NCBI RefSeq assembly: GCF_030758935.1
Contig: NZ_CP132333.1
Coordinates: forward strand, 992,992 to 1,056,991
From: Geothrix sp. PMB-07
GTDB lineage: Bacteria > Acidobacteriota > Holophagae > Holophagales > Holophagaceae
DNA: 64,000 bases
Direction of reading: 5' to 3'
The notes beneath the pieces were generated by a model that did not search any database, had not been told where the DNA came from, and worked only from the letters and a program-made list of their open reading frames with translations. A program made the position numbers and the translations under genes. The number at the start of each line of letters is the position of its first letter. Position 1 is the first letter of the stretch. Shown here in pieces: positions 42,266 to 55,515 of the stretch.

Positions 42266-42787
42266 ATGTTTCGCCGCGTGGACGATTTCAAGACCATCTG
42301 GCAACAGGAGGCGGAAAAAACCTTGGCAGTGCTTGCCGCCATTCCCGATGCGGCGGCCCATCAGGCGGTGGATGCGCAGCACCGGGATTTGCGGCGCATG
42401 GCCTGGCATCTGGTGGAAACGGTGCTGGAACTGCCCCAGCACCTGGGCTTGAAGGTGAAGGGCACCGTGGGACTGGGACCCGATGGCCTCATCGCCACGC
42501 CGCCTCCACCCACCATGGCCGAGATTGCCGAGGCCTACCGCGTGGCCAGCGATTCCCTGCTGGATCACATCGGCAGCTGGAACAACACCGAACTGGGTCG
42601 GAATTTCAACCTCTACGGGGAAACGTGGACCGGGGCCTTCGCGCTGTTCGTACTGGTGACCCACCAGACGCACCACCGCGGCCAGATGACCGTGCTGCTG
42701 CGCCAGGCGGGCCTGCACGTGCCCAGCACCTACGGACCGACCAAGGAGGAATGGGCGACCTTCGGCATGGAAGCCCCGAAGGTCTGA
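42266..42787 (+). CDS. DinB-family four-helix-bundle protein
   Basis: 173 residues of the DinB/YfiT superfamily. The three metal-binding histidines are visible: one in RRMAWHLVET (H48) and two in VTHQTHHRGQMTVLLRQ. It begins with FKTIWQQEAEKTL and has a family-typical central loop. Members act as metal-dependent (often thiol-dependent) S-transferases or damage-induced proteins. The start has AGGGAGG upstream. Its 3' end overlaps the small minus-strand frame at 42730 by about 58 bp. Confidence 0.88.
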   Translation: MFRRVDDFKTIWQQEAEKTLAVLAAIPDAAAHQAVDAQHRDLRRMAWHLVETVLELPQHLGLKVKGTVGLGPDGLIATPPPPTMAEIAEAYRVASDSLLDHIGSWNNTELGRNFNLYGETWTGAFALFVLVTHQTHHRGQMTVLLRQAGLHVPSTYGPTKEEWATFGMEAPKV

Positions 42788-43080
42788 CCAGGGGCGCGCT
42801 CCAGCCTGCCAATCTCCAGCCTCAGATCCACGGCCCGCTTGAGGGCCCTCAGGCCAGTGGAGCGATGCCCCTCCTGGAACAGGTCTCCCAGCAGTCGGGT
42901 CAAGCCTTCCGCGTCGGCGAGGGCCTCCCGCCGCTGCGAAGGGGACAGACAGGGTGCCGCCAGGGCCCGGTCGTAAAGCTCACGCGCCAGCCCCACGAGC
43001 TCTGTGGCCTTGGGGGGCATCGGTTCCGCGATGAGGCCAGACGGGGGCCATGGTCTGGGAGGGCGGGTGGGCTCAGACAT
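42730..43080 (-). CDS. Small hypothetical protein of the sigma-factor operon
   Basis: 116 residues, mostly helical (ELVGLARELYDRALAAP, RREALADAEGLTRLLGDLFQEG), no motif recognised. It lies 9 bp downstream of the His-rich membrane gene and on the same strand as the ECF sigma gene, so it could be the third gene of that operon. Its last ~20 codons run antisense into DinB, so the true end may differ, or the frame may be spurious. Confidence 0.5.
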   Translation of the reverse strand: MSEPTRPPRPWPPSGLIAEPMPPKATELVGLARELYDRALAAPCLSPSQRREALADAEGLTRLLGDLFQEGHRSTGLRALKRAVDLRLEIGRLERAPGQTFGASMPKVAHSSLVGP

Positions 43081-43089
43081 GGTCGCTCC

Positions 43090-43467
43090 CTAGGCGTTGG
43101 GGTGCGGCTTGTCGTTGGGGCGTCCGCCCTTCGCATAGTCCTGGAAGGATTTCTCCCCGATGTCCTTCCACCAGTCTTCATATTCCCGCCAGCCGTGGCG
43201 GTGCGGGTGGTGCCTCCGGCCGTGGCCATGGCCGTGGTGAAAGCCACCTACGAGGATCCGGGCCAGGAGAATCAGGCCGACACTCTGCCAGAACGTGATG
43301 ACCCGCGTTCCCAGCAGGCTCGGCAGGATGTGGTTCCACAGCAGCATGACGACGCCGCCGAACACGATGGCCAGGACGGCCGCCAGGGCGAAGCCTGCCA
43401 CGATGCGACCGGCCACATGCAGGCCCCCCGGGCGGTGGGAAGGGTGGTGGGAGTGGTGAAAGAACAT
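43090..43467 (-). CDS. Histidine-rich small membrane protein
   Basis: 125 residues. The N-terminus is His-rich (MFFHHSHHPSHRPGG). Two TM helices follow (~18-45 and ~55-75). The cytoplasmic or periplasmic tail holds a second His cluster (GGFHHGHGHGRRHHPHRHGW) and a YEDWWKDIG segment. The spaced histidines suggest metal binding. It starts after AGGAG, 8 bp downstream of the ECF sigma gene. This is the position where an anti-sigma factor is normally found, although no anti-sigma domain is visible. Confidence 0.75.
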   Translation of the reverse strand: MFFHHSHHPSHRPGGLHVAGRIVAGFALAAVLAIVFGGVVMLLWNHILPSLLGTRVITFWQSVGLILLARILVGGFHHGHGHGRRHHPHRHGWREYEDWWKDIGEKSFQDYAKGGRPNDKPHPNA

Positions 43468-43475
43468 GGGGGCTC

Positions 43476-44021
43476 CTAGGAAAGGTTGCGGTAGTCGGAG
43501 AGAAGGTCGCGGAGGCGGGCGGTGGCGCGGCTCTTCCGCGAGAGCAGGGTGCCGATGGGTTCATCCCAGTCTTCGGCCAGATCGCGAAAGCTGCGGTCGT
43601 CGATCTCGGTGGCCACCCACACGGCGCGCTCCTTCGGACGAAGCTGGCCGAGGGCCCATTGGAGTCGTTGGCGAAGTTGGGACTGTCGGTATTCCTCTTC
43701 CGGGGTGGGAATCACGTCTTCAGGACGGATGGAGCGGGGTTCGCCCGCATCCTGGGCGGCGGGATGATCCAGCGAGAGGGTTGGGATGCTGCCCCGCCGG
43801 TGGTCGGTGATGCGGTTGGCCAGCGAGCGGTAGAGGTAGGCGGTGAGGTTTTCGATGTCGACGATCACATCGGCGCGACGCAGCAGGTTGTAGGTGACGT
43901 CTGAAACGATGTCTTCGGCGTCCATGCCGGAGAAACCTGCCACCTGTCGGCGAACGAAGCCGAGCAGCCGAGCCTTTTCGCGCTCGAACACCTCTGCCAG
44001 ACGGTTGCTGCCCTCCTCCAT
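43476..44021 (-). CDS. ECF-type RNA polymerase sigma factor
   Basis: 181 residues. Region 2 (~10-85; EKARLLGFVRRQV, AEDIVSDVTYNLLRRAD, AYLYRSLANRITDHRR) is followed by a linker. Region 4 (~115-175) has LGQLRPKERAVWVATEIDDRSFRDLAEDWDEPIGTLLSRKSRA. It directs RNA polymerase to its own set of promoters. First gene of a probable three-gene operon with the His-rich membrane protein and a small helical protein; the operon is divergent from the alpha/beta hydrolase gene across ~150 bp. Confidence 0.9.
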   Translation of the reverse strand: MEEGSNRLAEVFEREKARLLGFVRRQVAGFSGMDAEDIVSDVTYNLLRRADVIVDIENLTAYLYRSLANRITDHRRGSIPTLSLDHPAAQDAGEPRSIRPEDVIPTPEEEYRQSQLRQRLQWALGQLRPKERAVWVATEIDDRSFRDLAEDWDEPIGTLLSRKSRATARLRDLLSDYRNLS

Positions 44022-44173
44022 GGTGTCTGGCCCCTCCCCTGGTATGGCTCAAATGACTGCTTCCGAACTCCAAGACGGCAGGGTTCTCCTTTTATTGCAT
44101 CCATCTTCCCGCTGCTCTCACTGAGGTGGACGGTGGGAGGCTATCCTGCGGGGGATCCTACCCGGAGGTTGCC

Positions 44174-44986
44174 ATGCCTTGCCGCGCGCTCCTGCTTTGT
44201 TTCGCCACCTTTTTCCTGCAAGCGGCCCTCCCCTCCTACCAGAAGGTGGGTTCGGGCCCTGGTGTGCTGCTGGTCCACGGCTTCGGCGGCAACAAGGAGG
44301 TGTGGGCGGGCGTCCTCGGGGAGCTTGCCCGGGATCACACGGTGGTGGCTGTGGATCTTCCCGGCAGCGGCGGCACGCCGGGCCCGCAGGTGCTGGAGGG
44401 GCGGGCGGACATGGGCACCGTCGCCCGGGAGCTGGCTGCGCTGGTGCGCAAGGAGGGCTTGGCGCCCTGCCTGGTGGTGGGCCATTCCATGGGCGGGCCC
44501 CTCGCGGCCGGTGCGGTGCTGGCCGACCCCAGCGCCTTCCGCGGTCTGCTGCTGGTGGACAGTTTTCTGGGCGCGATTCCCGAGGCCTACATGGAGCCCG
44601 TGGCAGTGGCCCTGGCCAAGGATCCCGCACCGACCCTGAGCACCTTCTTCGGCCGCATGACCTCGGGGGCTGCGCAGACGGATCGCCTGGTGGCGGATGG
44701 CCTGAAGGTGCCTGTGGCCACGCTTCAGGCCTATCTGCGAGCCATGACGAAGGAGGCCCTGGGTGGTCGCCAAGCCCAGCTGCATCTGCCCGTGCTGCAG
44801 CTGGCCGCGGGCCCGCGGGAGGTGGATCCGGCCAAGGAGTCCGCCACCCTCGCGATGTATGGATTCAAGGGGATCCCCGCCTTCCGACTGCTGCACTTCC
44901 CCACCGCCAAGCACTGGATCATGTGGGACGCACCCGAATCCTTCCTGATGGCCCTGCGCGCCTTCGAGGCGGGTTTGGGACGCTGA
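44174..44986 (+). CDS. Secreted alpha/beta hydrolase
   Basis: 270 residues. A short hydrophobic signal (MPCRALLLCFATFFLQAAL) is followed by an alpha/beta-hydrolase core: VLLVHGFGGNKEVWAG (oxyanion), VVAVDLPGSGG, the nucleophile elbow VVGHSMGG, and the His in FPTAKHWIMWD near the C-terminus. The acid residue is probably in AAGPREVDPA or nearby. It could be an esterase, lipase or haloperoxidase-like enzyme. The start at 44174 follows CCGGAGG. It is exported and near the ECF operon, but no functional link is visible. Confidence 0.85.
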   Translation: MPCRALLLCFATFFLQAALPSYQKVGSGPGVLLVHGFGGNKEVWAGVLGELARDHTVVAVDLPGSGGTPGPQVLEGRADMGTVARELAALVRKEGLAPCLVVGHSMGGPLAAGAVLADPSAFRGLLLVDSFLGAIPEAYMEPVAVALAKDPAPTLSTFFGRMTSGAAQTDRLVADGLKVPVATLQAYLRAMTKEALGGRQAQLHLPVLQLAAGPREVDPAKESATLAMYGFKGIPAFRLLHFPTAKHWIMWDAPESFLMALRAFEAGLGR

Positions 44987-45116
44987 GTTCTTCTCGAAAG
45001 CTGAGTGGCACGAGGATGGACAACCGGTTGTGAAGCCGCCCCAGAAGGCCCCTCCCTGGGCGAGTCCACCATGGGGCCACGACACTCAAAATCACCGGGT
45101 TCGCAAGGAGGTCGCC

Positions 45117-45626
45117 ATGACACGTTCACTCCACCTGCTGACCCTGGGTTGGCTACTGACGATGCTGGGCTGCACGGGCGTTCCTGATGGCGTAAAGCCT
45201 GTGCAGGGCTTTGACCTGAACCGCTACCTCGGCCAGTGGCACGAGGTGGCCCGCCTGGATCATGGCTTCGAGCGCGGCCTGACTCAGGTCACGGCGACCT
45301 ACAGCCTGCGCCCGGATGGCAGCGTGAAGGTCCTGAACCGGGGTTGGGATGCCACCTCAGGCAAATGGAAGGTGGCCGAAGGCCGAGCCCTCTTTGTGGG
45401 TGCGGCCAGCGAAGGGCGGCTGAAGGTGTCTTTCTTCGGGCCCTTTTACGGGGCCTACACCGTCATCGAGCTCGAACCCGAGCGCTACTCCATGATCTGC
45501 GGGCCCAGCCGCTCCTACTTCTGGATTCTTGCCCGCCAGCCCAAGCTGGATGCGAAGACCCTCGAGCGGCTGCTCGATCGGGCTCGGGCCCTGGGTTTCG
45601 CCACGGACCAGCTGATCTATCCCTGA
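45117..45626 (+). CDS. blc: Bacterial lipocalin (Blc-like) outer-membrane lipoprotein
   Basis: 169 residues. A lipoprotein signal has its Cys in LGCTG. The lipocalin signature is FDLNRYLGQWHEVARLDHGFERGL, followed by VTATYSLRPDGSVKVLNRGWD, then FFGPFYGAYTVIEL and FWILARQPKLD. All match E. coli Blc, which binds lysophospholipids or fatty acids at the outer membrane. The start at 45117 has AAGGAGG seven bases upstream. Confidence 0.93.
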   Translation: MTRSLHLLTLGWLLTMLGCTGVPDGVKPVQGFDLNRYLGQWHEVARLDHGFERGLTQVTATYSLRPDGSVKVLNRGWDATSGKWKVAEGRALFVGAASEGRLKVSFFGPFYGAYTVIELEPERYSMICGPSRSYFWILARQPKLDAKTLERLLDRARALGFATDQLIYP

Positions 45627-45662
45627 GCGGCTCATCGGGCAGATCCCCGGCTCCAGGGCGGC

Positions 45663-46097
45663 TCACCGCTCCAGGATGAAGGTCACGGGGCCATCGTTGA
45701 CGAGCTCGACTTCCATGTGCTCCTGGAAGAAACCCGTCTTCACTGCCGGGTGCTGGGCTTTCAGCAGACCCAGAAAAACGTGGAAGAGCTCCCGGGCGGC
45801 CTCGGGGGCCATGGCGCCATCAAAGGAAGGGCGTCGGCCTTTGGCGATGCTTCCCGCCAGGGTGAACTGACTCACCGCGAGGATCTCGCCGCCCACTTCC
45901 TGCAAGCCCCGGTTCATCTTCCCGTCCTCATCCTCGAAGATGCGCAGCGAGGCGAGCTTGGCCGCGGCCCAGGCGCAGGTTTCCTCCGTGTCGCCGGTTT
46001 CAAGCCCCACCAGCACCAGCAGGCCAGGGCCGATGATCGCCTCCTGGCTCCCGCTCTGGACGCGGGCCCGTTTTACACGCTGGATGACGGCCTTCAC
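45663..46097 (-). CDS. dtd: D-aminoacyl-tRNA deacylase
   Basis: 144 residues, complete. Start MKAVIQRVKRARV, the active-site motifs AVSQFTLAG and NDGPVTF, and RRPSFDGAM are all diagnostic of DTD. It removes D-amino acids (and glycine from tRNA-Ala) from mischarged tRNA. It starts with GTG at 46097 after GGGAGG. Confidence 0.97.
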   Translation of the reverse strand: MKAVIQRVKRARVQSGSQEAIIGPGLLVLVGLETGDTEETCAWAAAKLASLRIFEDEDGKMNRGLQEVGGEILAVSQFTLAGSIAKGRRPSFDGAMAPEAARELFHVFLGLLKAQHPAVKTGFFQEHMEVELVNDGPVTFILER

Positions 46098-46295
46098 GGG
46101 AACCTCCCGCCCATGACTTTGCCATGGACGAGACGGACTCAGGAGAGTTCGGAGTCATCAGACGGCCTTCCCCGTCGACCTGCGCCATCCGACCGTCCAC
46201 CCCCCGGGGACGACCGTCCAGGCAGCCGTTCTCAACCGGGAGAGCCTCCAGGCGTAACCTGTTTTTCCAATCCCCCCTCACAAGGAGTCTTGCTT

Positions 46296-49013
<2,718 letters not shown>

Positions 49014-49030
49014 AGTTGGCTTGATCTGCA

Positions 49031-49061
49031 AAGCGGCCGGGATTTTCCCGGCCGCTTTTTT
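49031..49061 (+). terminator. Intrinsic terminator after the S9 peptidase
   Basis: A 12-bp stem AAGCGGCCGGGA/TCCCGGCCGCTT with a 3-nt loop is followed by a T run (T6 in all). It begins 18 bp after the stop codon. Confidence 0.9.
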
Positions 49062-49154
49062 GTGTGAGGGCGCTCCGATTCAAGGTTTCGCCAAAAACAC
49101 CGAGAAGGCGTTCAATCCATGGAATGACCCAAGCCATCCCCAGAGGAGGTGCCG

Positions 49155-51152
49155 ATGGGGGACGAAGCCCAGGATGTGGAAGCCCTGAAGGAAGAAATCC
49201 GGCGCTTGAAGTGGCGGGTGTCCACCCTGGAGACCGTGGAGACGGAATGCGCCCGGGCGCTGAACGCCCTGGCGGCCAGCGAGGACCGCTACCGCCGCCT
49301 GCTGGATGAAGCGGGCTTCCCCATCACGATCAGCCATGCGGAAGATTCCACCATCCTCTTCGCCAATCCCCTGGCCTGCGGTCTGTTCGGACTCGAAGGC
49401 CCCAGGCCTGCCGGGCGCCGGATGCTGGAGTTCTACGCGGATCCATCCGCGCGCCTGGATCTGGTGGCGCAGCTGCGCGCCCAGGGCAGGTCCAGCGGCT
49501 GGGAGGTGGTCATGCTGGATGGCCAGGGTCGGCCCCGCACCCAGATCATCACCGCCTCGCTCATCACCTACGAAGGCCACGAAGCGATGCTGGCCACCTC
49601 CAACGACATCACCGAGCGCCGTCACGCGGAAGCGCTCTTCCACACCATGGTGGAAAAGAGCCCCGATGGCTTCGCGATGGCCGATCTGGAAGGCTGCCTC
49701 ACCTACCTGAGCCCCCGTATCCTGGGCATGTTCGGGTACACCCATCCGAAAGAGATTCTCGGCCGCTCACTCCGGGAATTCATCGCCATGGAGGATCATT
49801 CACGGCTGGAGGAAAGGCTGCTGGCGTTGCTGTCCGGGCAGCATGCGGGCCCCAGCGAATTCAAGGGGCTGCGCAAGGATGGCAGCATCTTCTTTCAGGA
49901 GACCAACGGGGACGTGCTTCGCAATCCTGATGGATCGCCCCATGCCTTCTTCTTCATCGTGCGCGATCTCAGCAACCGCAAGCGGATGGAACGCACCCTG
50001 CGGTGGGGCGAGAAGCTGGAGAGCCTCGGCCTCATGGCCGCAGGCATCGCCCATGAACTCAACAACGCCTTCCAGGTGACGCAGGGCCATCTGGAGATTG
50101 TGCAGAGCCTCAGCGCGGGGAATGCCGATCTGGCCAAAGAGCTGTCCCTCATCAGCGGCGGGGTGGACCGGGCCACGGTGCTGGCCAAGGAAATGCTCGA
50201 CTACTCGGGGCGGACGCTGCGGGAGGAAGCGCCCGTGGATCTGGGCCACGTGGTGGTCGAGGGGCTCGCCCTGTGGCGCACCTTCCTGTCGAGGCCCGCC
50301 CGCTTGGCCTACAGCCCCGGCGAGGACCTGCCCTTGGTGCCGGCTGACGAGGGCCAGGTGATGAAGGTGCTGTCCGCCTTCGTGCTGAACGCCATTGAGG
50401 CCACGGAGGAAGCCGGTGCCGCCATCAGCATCCGCACCGTTCTGCAGGAGCTCGCGGAGGCGGACCTGCTGGAGGGCTTCTGGCCTGCGCCGGGTCGGGT
50501 GGGGCGGTTCCTGCGCCTGGAAGTGCAGGATGGGGGCCCCGGCATTCCCGCGGAGCAGCTCGAGCGGGTCTGCGATCCCTTCTTCACCACCAAGGGACAG
50601 GGGCGCGGGCTGGGGCTTTCCGCGGCCCTGGGCATCCTGCGCTCCCACTCGGCCTGCCTGCAGATCCTCAGCACGCCAGGCGAAGGGACCACCCTCCGGG
50701 CCTACTTCCCTGTCTCCATCCATGTCCAGGCGGCGATGTCACCCGCAGGCGCCACGCGGCCAAGCGCCCGGGGCATTCTGGTGGCTGAAGATGATCCCGC
50801 CATCCGGGATCTGGTGGTGGGCATGCTGCCCAAGTGGGGCTACGGGCCCGTGTTCGCGGCCGAGAATGGCGCCGAGGCCCTGGAGGTGTTCCATGCCAAC
50901 GAAGCCGCCATCGGCCTCTTCCTGACCGATGCCTCCATGCCGCAGATGAGCGGGCCCGAAGCCTTCGAGGCCATGCGGAAAATCCGCCCCACGCTTCACG
51001 GCGTGCTGATGACCGGCTACTCGAAGGCCTTTGGCCGGGGCACGGCCGCGGCCTTCGGCTTCTCGGGATCGCTCCAGAAACCCTTCCGCTTCCAGGATCT
51101 GAAAGAGCAGCTGGAAGCGGTGTGGTCTGGCAGGGAGCGCGGAAAACAATAA
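49155..51152 (+). CDS. PAS-domain histidine kinase with C-terminal receiver
   Basis: 665 residues, soluble. An N-terminal coiled coil (~5-45) leads to two PAS domains (~45-155 and ~160-275). The HisKA phospho-site is H300 in AAGIAHELNNAFQVTQG. HATPase follows (N-box ~NAIEATEE, GGPGIP, GQGRGLGLSA), then a receiver (~540-660) with D592 in LTDASMPQMSG and Lys in QKPFRFQDL. LNNAFQVTQG is typical of the nitrogen/PAS kinase class. The start at 49155 follows AGAGGAGG. It has no DNA-binding output and no adjacent regulator, so its partner is unknown. Confidence 0.92.
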   Translation: MGDEAQDVEALKEEIRRLKWRVSTLETVETECARALNALAASEDRYRRLLDEAGFPITISHAEDSTILFANPLACGLFGLEGPRPAGRRMLEFYADPSARLDLVAQLRAQGRSSGWEVVMLDGQGRPRTQIITASLITYEGHEAMLATSNDITERRHAEALFHTMVEKSPDGFAMADLEGCLTYLSPRILGMFGYTHPKEILGRSLREFIAMEDHSRLEERLLALLSGQHAGPSEFKGLRKDGSIFFQETNGDVLRNPDGSPHAFFFIVRDLSNRKRMERTLRWGEKLESLGLMAAGIAHELNNAFQVTQGHLEIVQSLSAGNADLAKELSLISGGVDRATVLAKEMLDYSGRTLREEAPVDLGHVVVEGLALWRTFLSRPARLAYSPGEDLPLVPADEGQVMKVLSAFVLNAIEATEEAGAAISIRTVLQELAEADLLEGFWPAPGRVGRFLRLEVQDGGPGIPAEQLERVCDPFFTTKGQGRGLGLSAALGILRSHSACLQILSTPGEGTTLRAYFPVSIHVQAAMSPAGATRPSARGILVAEDDPAIRDLVVGMLPKWGYGPVFAAENGAEALEVFHANEAAIGLFLTDASMPQMSGPEAFEAMRKIRPTLHGVLMTGYSKAFGRGTAAAFGFSGSLQKPFRFQDLKEQLEAVWSGRERGKQ

Positions 51153-51173
51153 TGGCTCGGGAGCAACCTTGCG

Positions 51174-52778
51174 TCAGGAACGCCCCAGTTTGCGGCGGAG
51201 CTTTCCGACCAGGTCCTTGGCCTCCGGGTGGCCAAGGACCGCGGCGCAGAGGCCGTAGAACAATCCACAGAGGGCGATCAGGGGGAGCAGCCGCCAGCCC
51301 AGGGCCCACCGCGTGAAGGCGTGGGGCGCATTCAGCGCCAGCCACGTCGCCCCGCCCCAGGCGGCCAGGCCCATGAGGGTGGAGGCCGCGAGGGCCCGGG
51401 CCGTGGCATCCAGCAGGGGCCGGAAGGTCAGCCCCGGCAGGCGAGGTCGCAGGCGCAGCACCAACAGGAGCATGCCGACCAGGCTGGACAGGCCGTTGGC
51501 CAGGGCGAGCCCGCGGGTTCCCAGGGGCTTCATCAGGACCAGGCTGAGCAGCACGTTCAGCAGCAGGGTTCCGCCAGCCAGGGCGGCGGGGCCGCGGTAG
51601 TCCTTGAGGGCGTAGAGGGCTTGGTTGCCCAGCCGCTGGCCCGCCACGAAGACCAGGCCCAGGCAATTGAATACGACTGTTACCGCGGTCCAATCCGAAT
51701 CGCCCGGTGTGTAGGCACCGGTGCGGAAGAGCAGGGCGCAGATGGGCCGGGCCAGCACCGCCAGACCCACGGAGGCGGGCAGTACCAACAGGGCCGAAGC
51801 CGAGAGGGACTGGATGAAGCTGCGGTTCATGGCGGGCCAGTCTTGGGCCTCTGCCTGCCGCGACAGCGTGGGCAGCCCCGCGGTGGCGAGGCTCATGGCG
51901 AAGAGGCCCATGACCATTTCGCTCATCATGCCGCTGTTGAAGAGCACGGTCTGGGCGCCGTTGGGGAGGCGGGAGGCGATGGCGGCGCTGATGACGCCAT
52001 TGATGGGGTAGATGCCTGCGGCCAGCATGCCCGGCCCCATGCGTCTGAGGATCTTGAACACCCAGGGGTCGCGCAGATGCAGGCCCAGGGAGAGTCCGAA
52101 GCCCTCCTGCCGAACGGCGGGCAGAATCACCAGGAGCTGCAGCACGCCCCCGGCCAGCACTGCGAAGGCGCACACCACGGCTCGGGTGTCGAACAGCACA
52201 GTGCCGCTTCGTCCCAGCACGCGCAGGGTGGCCCATCCGAAGCCGATGAAGGCCAGGTTCCAGAACACCGATACCGAGGCGGCCAACGCGAAACGGTGGC
52301 GCAGGTTCAGCAGCCCCGCGTAGCCCGCCGTGAGGCTCACCAGGGCCAGGTAGGGGAACATGATGCGGCCCAGTCGGGCTGTCAGCTCACCCTGCACCTG
52401 GGGCCGGCCCAGGGTGAGAAAGCCCGCCAGCGGGCCCATAAACAGCAGAACCAAGGCCACGCCCAGCAGGAGGAACACCAGCAGGGCACCCATGAAGCGG
52501 GCGGCCACAGCCTGCGCCGCCGCGCGGCCTTCGGTGGCCTCCACCTCGGAAAGGGTGGGCAGGAAGGCGGCGGTCATGGTGCCTTCGGCGGTGAAGCGGC
52601 GCAGCAGGTTGGGCAGGCGGATGGCCACGAAATACGCATCCGCCGCGGGGCCCGCGCCCAGCACATGGCTGAGGAAGAAGGTCTGGGCCAGCCCCGTGAT
52701 GCGGCTCAACAGCGTCATGAAGCCCACCACCCCCGCGGAGCGCAGGAGGCTGGGGCGGGGCTGGCTGGAATCACTCAT
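51174..52778 (-). CDS. murJ: Lipid II flippase MurJ
   Basis: 534 residues, 14 TM helices predicted, standard length for MurJ/MviN. Family motifs are SRITGLAQTFFLSHVLGAGPAADAYFVAIRLPNLLRR, FTAEGTMTAAFLPTLSE, AAGIYPINGVISAAIAS and LVLPASVGLAVLARPI. Conserved Arg and Asp residues lie in the first two TMs. It moves the lipid-linked peptidoglycan precursor across the inner membrane. It sits next to tRNA-Thr and reads away from it. Confidence 0.95.
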   Translation of the reverse strand: MSDSSQPRPSLLRSAGVVGFMTLLSRITGLAQTFFLSHVLGAGPAADAYFVAIRLPNLLRRFTAEGTMTAAFLPTLSEVEATEGRAAAQAVAARFMGALLVFLLLGVALVLLFMGPLAGFLTLGRPQVQGELTARLGRIMFPYLALVSLTAGYAGLLNLRHRFALAASVSVFWNLAFIGFGWATLRVLGRSGTVLFDTRAVVCAFAVLAGGVLQLLVILPAVRQEGFGLSLGLHLRDPWVFKILRRMGPGMLAAGIYPINGVISAAIASRLPNGAQTVLFNSGMMSEMVMGLFAMSLATAGLPTLSRQAEAQDWPAMNRSFIQSLSASALLVLPASVGLAVLARPICALLFRTGAYTPGDSDWTAVTVVFNCLGLVFVAGQRLGNQALYALKDYRGPAALAGGTLLLNVLLSLVLMKPLGTRGLALANGLSSLVGMLLLVLRLRPRLPGLTFRPLLDATARALAASTLMGLAAWGGATWLALNAPHAFTRWALGWRLLPLIALCGLFYGLCAAVLGHPEAKDLVGKLRRKLGRS

Positions 52779-52818
52779 GACCGAAGGGGGTGGAGAGGTC
52801 CATGAGGCTCCCAGAGAT

Positions 52819-52894
52819 TGGAGCCGCTAGTCGGAATTGAACCAACGACCATCCGCTTACAAGGCGGGCGCTCTACCAACTGAGCTATAGCGGC
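52819..52894 (-). tRNA. tRNA-Thr (anticodon UGU)
   Basis: A 76-nt cloverleaf on the minus strand. The 7-bp acceptor stem GCCGCTA/TAGCGGC is perfect and the D arm GCTC...GAGC is present. The anticodon loop CTTGTAA has anticodon TGT, and the T arm GTTGG-TTCAATT-CCGAC is intact. CCA is genome-encoded. One A-C mismatch closes the anticodon stem. No attachment-site duplicate was noticed. Confidence 0.93.
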
Positions 52895-52921
52895 ACAGTG
52901 ACAGTCTATCGGAATCTCGCC

Positions 52922-54352
<1,431 letters not shown>

Positions 54353-54354
54353 GG

Positions 54355-54978
54355 CTAGCCGATCCGGACCGCGAAGAGGCGCTCGCCGTACTCGACTGGA
54401 GTGCCGTTCTCCACCAGCACCTTGACGATCTCGCCGGCCACGTCGCTTTCGATCTCATTCATGAGCTTCATGGCTTCGATGATGCAGAGGGTCTGGCCAG
54501 GCTTCACGAAATCGCCGGGCGAGGTGAAGGGCGTGGCGGTGGGATTGGAGGAGCGGTAGAACGTTCCCACGATGGGGCTGGTGACGTAGTGGATGCCGGG
54601 CTCGTCCGTGGTGGCGGCCAGGGCAGGGAGCGCGGCAGGGGCCGCGGGAATGGCGTGCACAGGCGCGGGTGCCGACGCAGCCATGACGATGGGTGCAGCG
54701 ACAGGGGCCTGGAAGACCGGGGCCGGCCCATCCTTGCGGATGCGGAAGCGCATGTCGCCGGCTTCGAACTCAAATTCCTGGAAGGGCTCACGGCCCACCA
54801 GGGCGATGAGGCTCTTGATTTCATCCAGGCCGATGGGCTGAACCGAAGCTTTGGTGAGGCTCTTGGCGGCAGGGGCAGCAGACTTGGGCGCGGCAGCGGG
54901 CTTGGCGGTGGACTTGGCAGCGGGCCGGGGCGCGGGCGTTTTCTTCACGGCCGCAGATTTCTTACGGGAGGTGCTCAT
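54355..54978 (-). CDS. accB: Biotin carboxyl carrier protein of acetyl-CoA carboxylase
   Basis: 207 residues. The C-terminal biotinyl domain (~130-207) has the biotin Lys in EAMKLMNEI and the thumb-type segment [15 protein letters not shown] before it. The central linker is Ala/Pro-rich. The N-terminal ~48 residues are a Lys/Ala/Pro-rich tract ([18 protein letters not shown]), longer and more basic than in E. coli AccB. After it comes the usual N-terminal helix [16 protein letters not shown]. It starts the accBC operon. Confidence 0.95.
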   Translation of the reverse strand: MSTSRKKSAAVKKTPAPRPAAKSTAKPAAAPKSAAPAAKSLTKASVQPIGLDEIKSLIALVGREPFQEFEFEAGDMRFRIRKDGPAPVFQAPVAAPIVMAASAPAPVHAIPAAPAALPALAATTDEPGIHYVTSPIVGTFYRSSNPTATPFTSPGDFVKPGQTLCIIEAMKLMNEIESDVAGEIVKVLVENGTPVEYGERLFAVRIG

Positions 54979-55047
54979 CAGGGCTCCAACGGTCAGATCG
55001 GGCGAGGGAAGGGATCGAGCATACCAAACCAGGGGGGAGTGGTCAGG

Positions 55048-55515
55048 TCACGATTCTTCGGAAGGCTCAGCGATGGCCGCCTTCTTTTTGGCGCGAGGGC
55101 CGGTTTCTTCTGGGCGGAATTCTTTGCGGGCGGCATCCAGGATGCCGTTGAGGAATTGCGTGCCTTCCTGATCGCTGAATTCCTTGACGATCTCCAGGGC
55201 CTCGTTGATGACGATGGGGAAGGGCACTTCCTTGACGAACATGAGCTCGTAGAGGCCGAGGCGCAGCAGGTTCCGGTCCACGGCGGCCATGCGGTGGATC
55301 TTCCAGTGCTCGGCGTACTTCCCCAGCACTTCGTCGATCTCGTCCATCTGTCCGTGGACGCCGTCCACCAGGCGCCGGGCGTAGTAGAAGGCATCCCGGT
55401 TGAGATCCTGGATGGCGTAGAAGCCAGCGAAGACCTGATCCGGCTGGTAGCCCGTGAGATCCATGGCGTACAGCATCTGCAGGGCGTATTCCCGCCCGCG
55501 TCGACGAACTCCCAT
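55048..55515 (-). CDS. nusB: Transcription antitermination factor NusB
   Basis: 155 residues, the helical NusB fold: RRGREYALQMLYAMDL at the start, then VDRNLLRLGLYELMFVKEVPFPIVINEALEIVKEFSDQEGTQFLNGIL. It works with NusE on the boxA of rRNA leaders. The C-terminus has a ~20-residue basic tail. Its ATG directly abuts the stop of ribH (TAG-ATG at 55518-55513), so the two are translated together. Confidence 0.95.
   Translation of the reverse strand: MGVRRRGREYALQMLYAMDLTGYQPDQVFAGFYAIQDLNRDAFYYARRLVDGVHGQMDEIDEVLGKYAEHWKIHRMAAVDRNLLRLGLYELMFVKEVPFPIVINEALEIVKEFSDQEGTQFLNGILDAARKEFRPEETGPRAKKKAAIAEPSEES

Noticed and set aside
52819-52894. tRNA-Thr as an integration (att) site
   Set aside because: No integrase and no second copy of the tRNA 3' end was seen nearby, and both neighbours are housekeeping genes.
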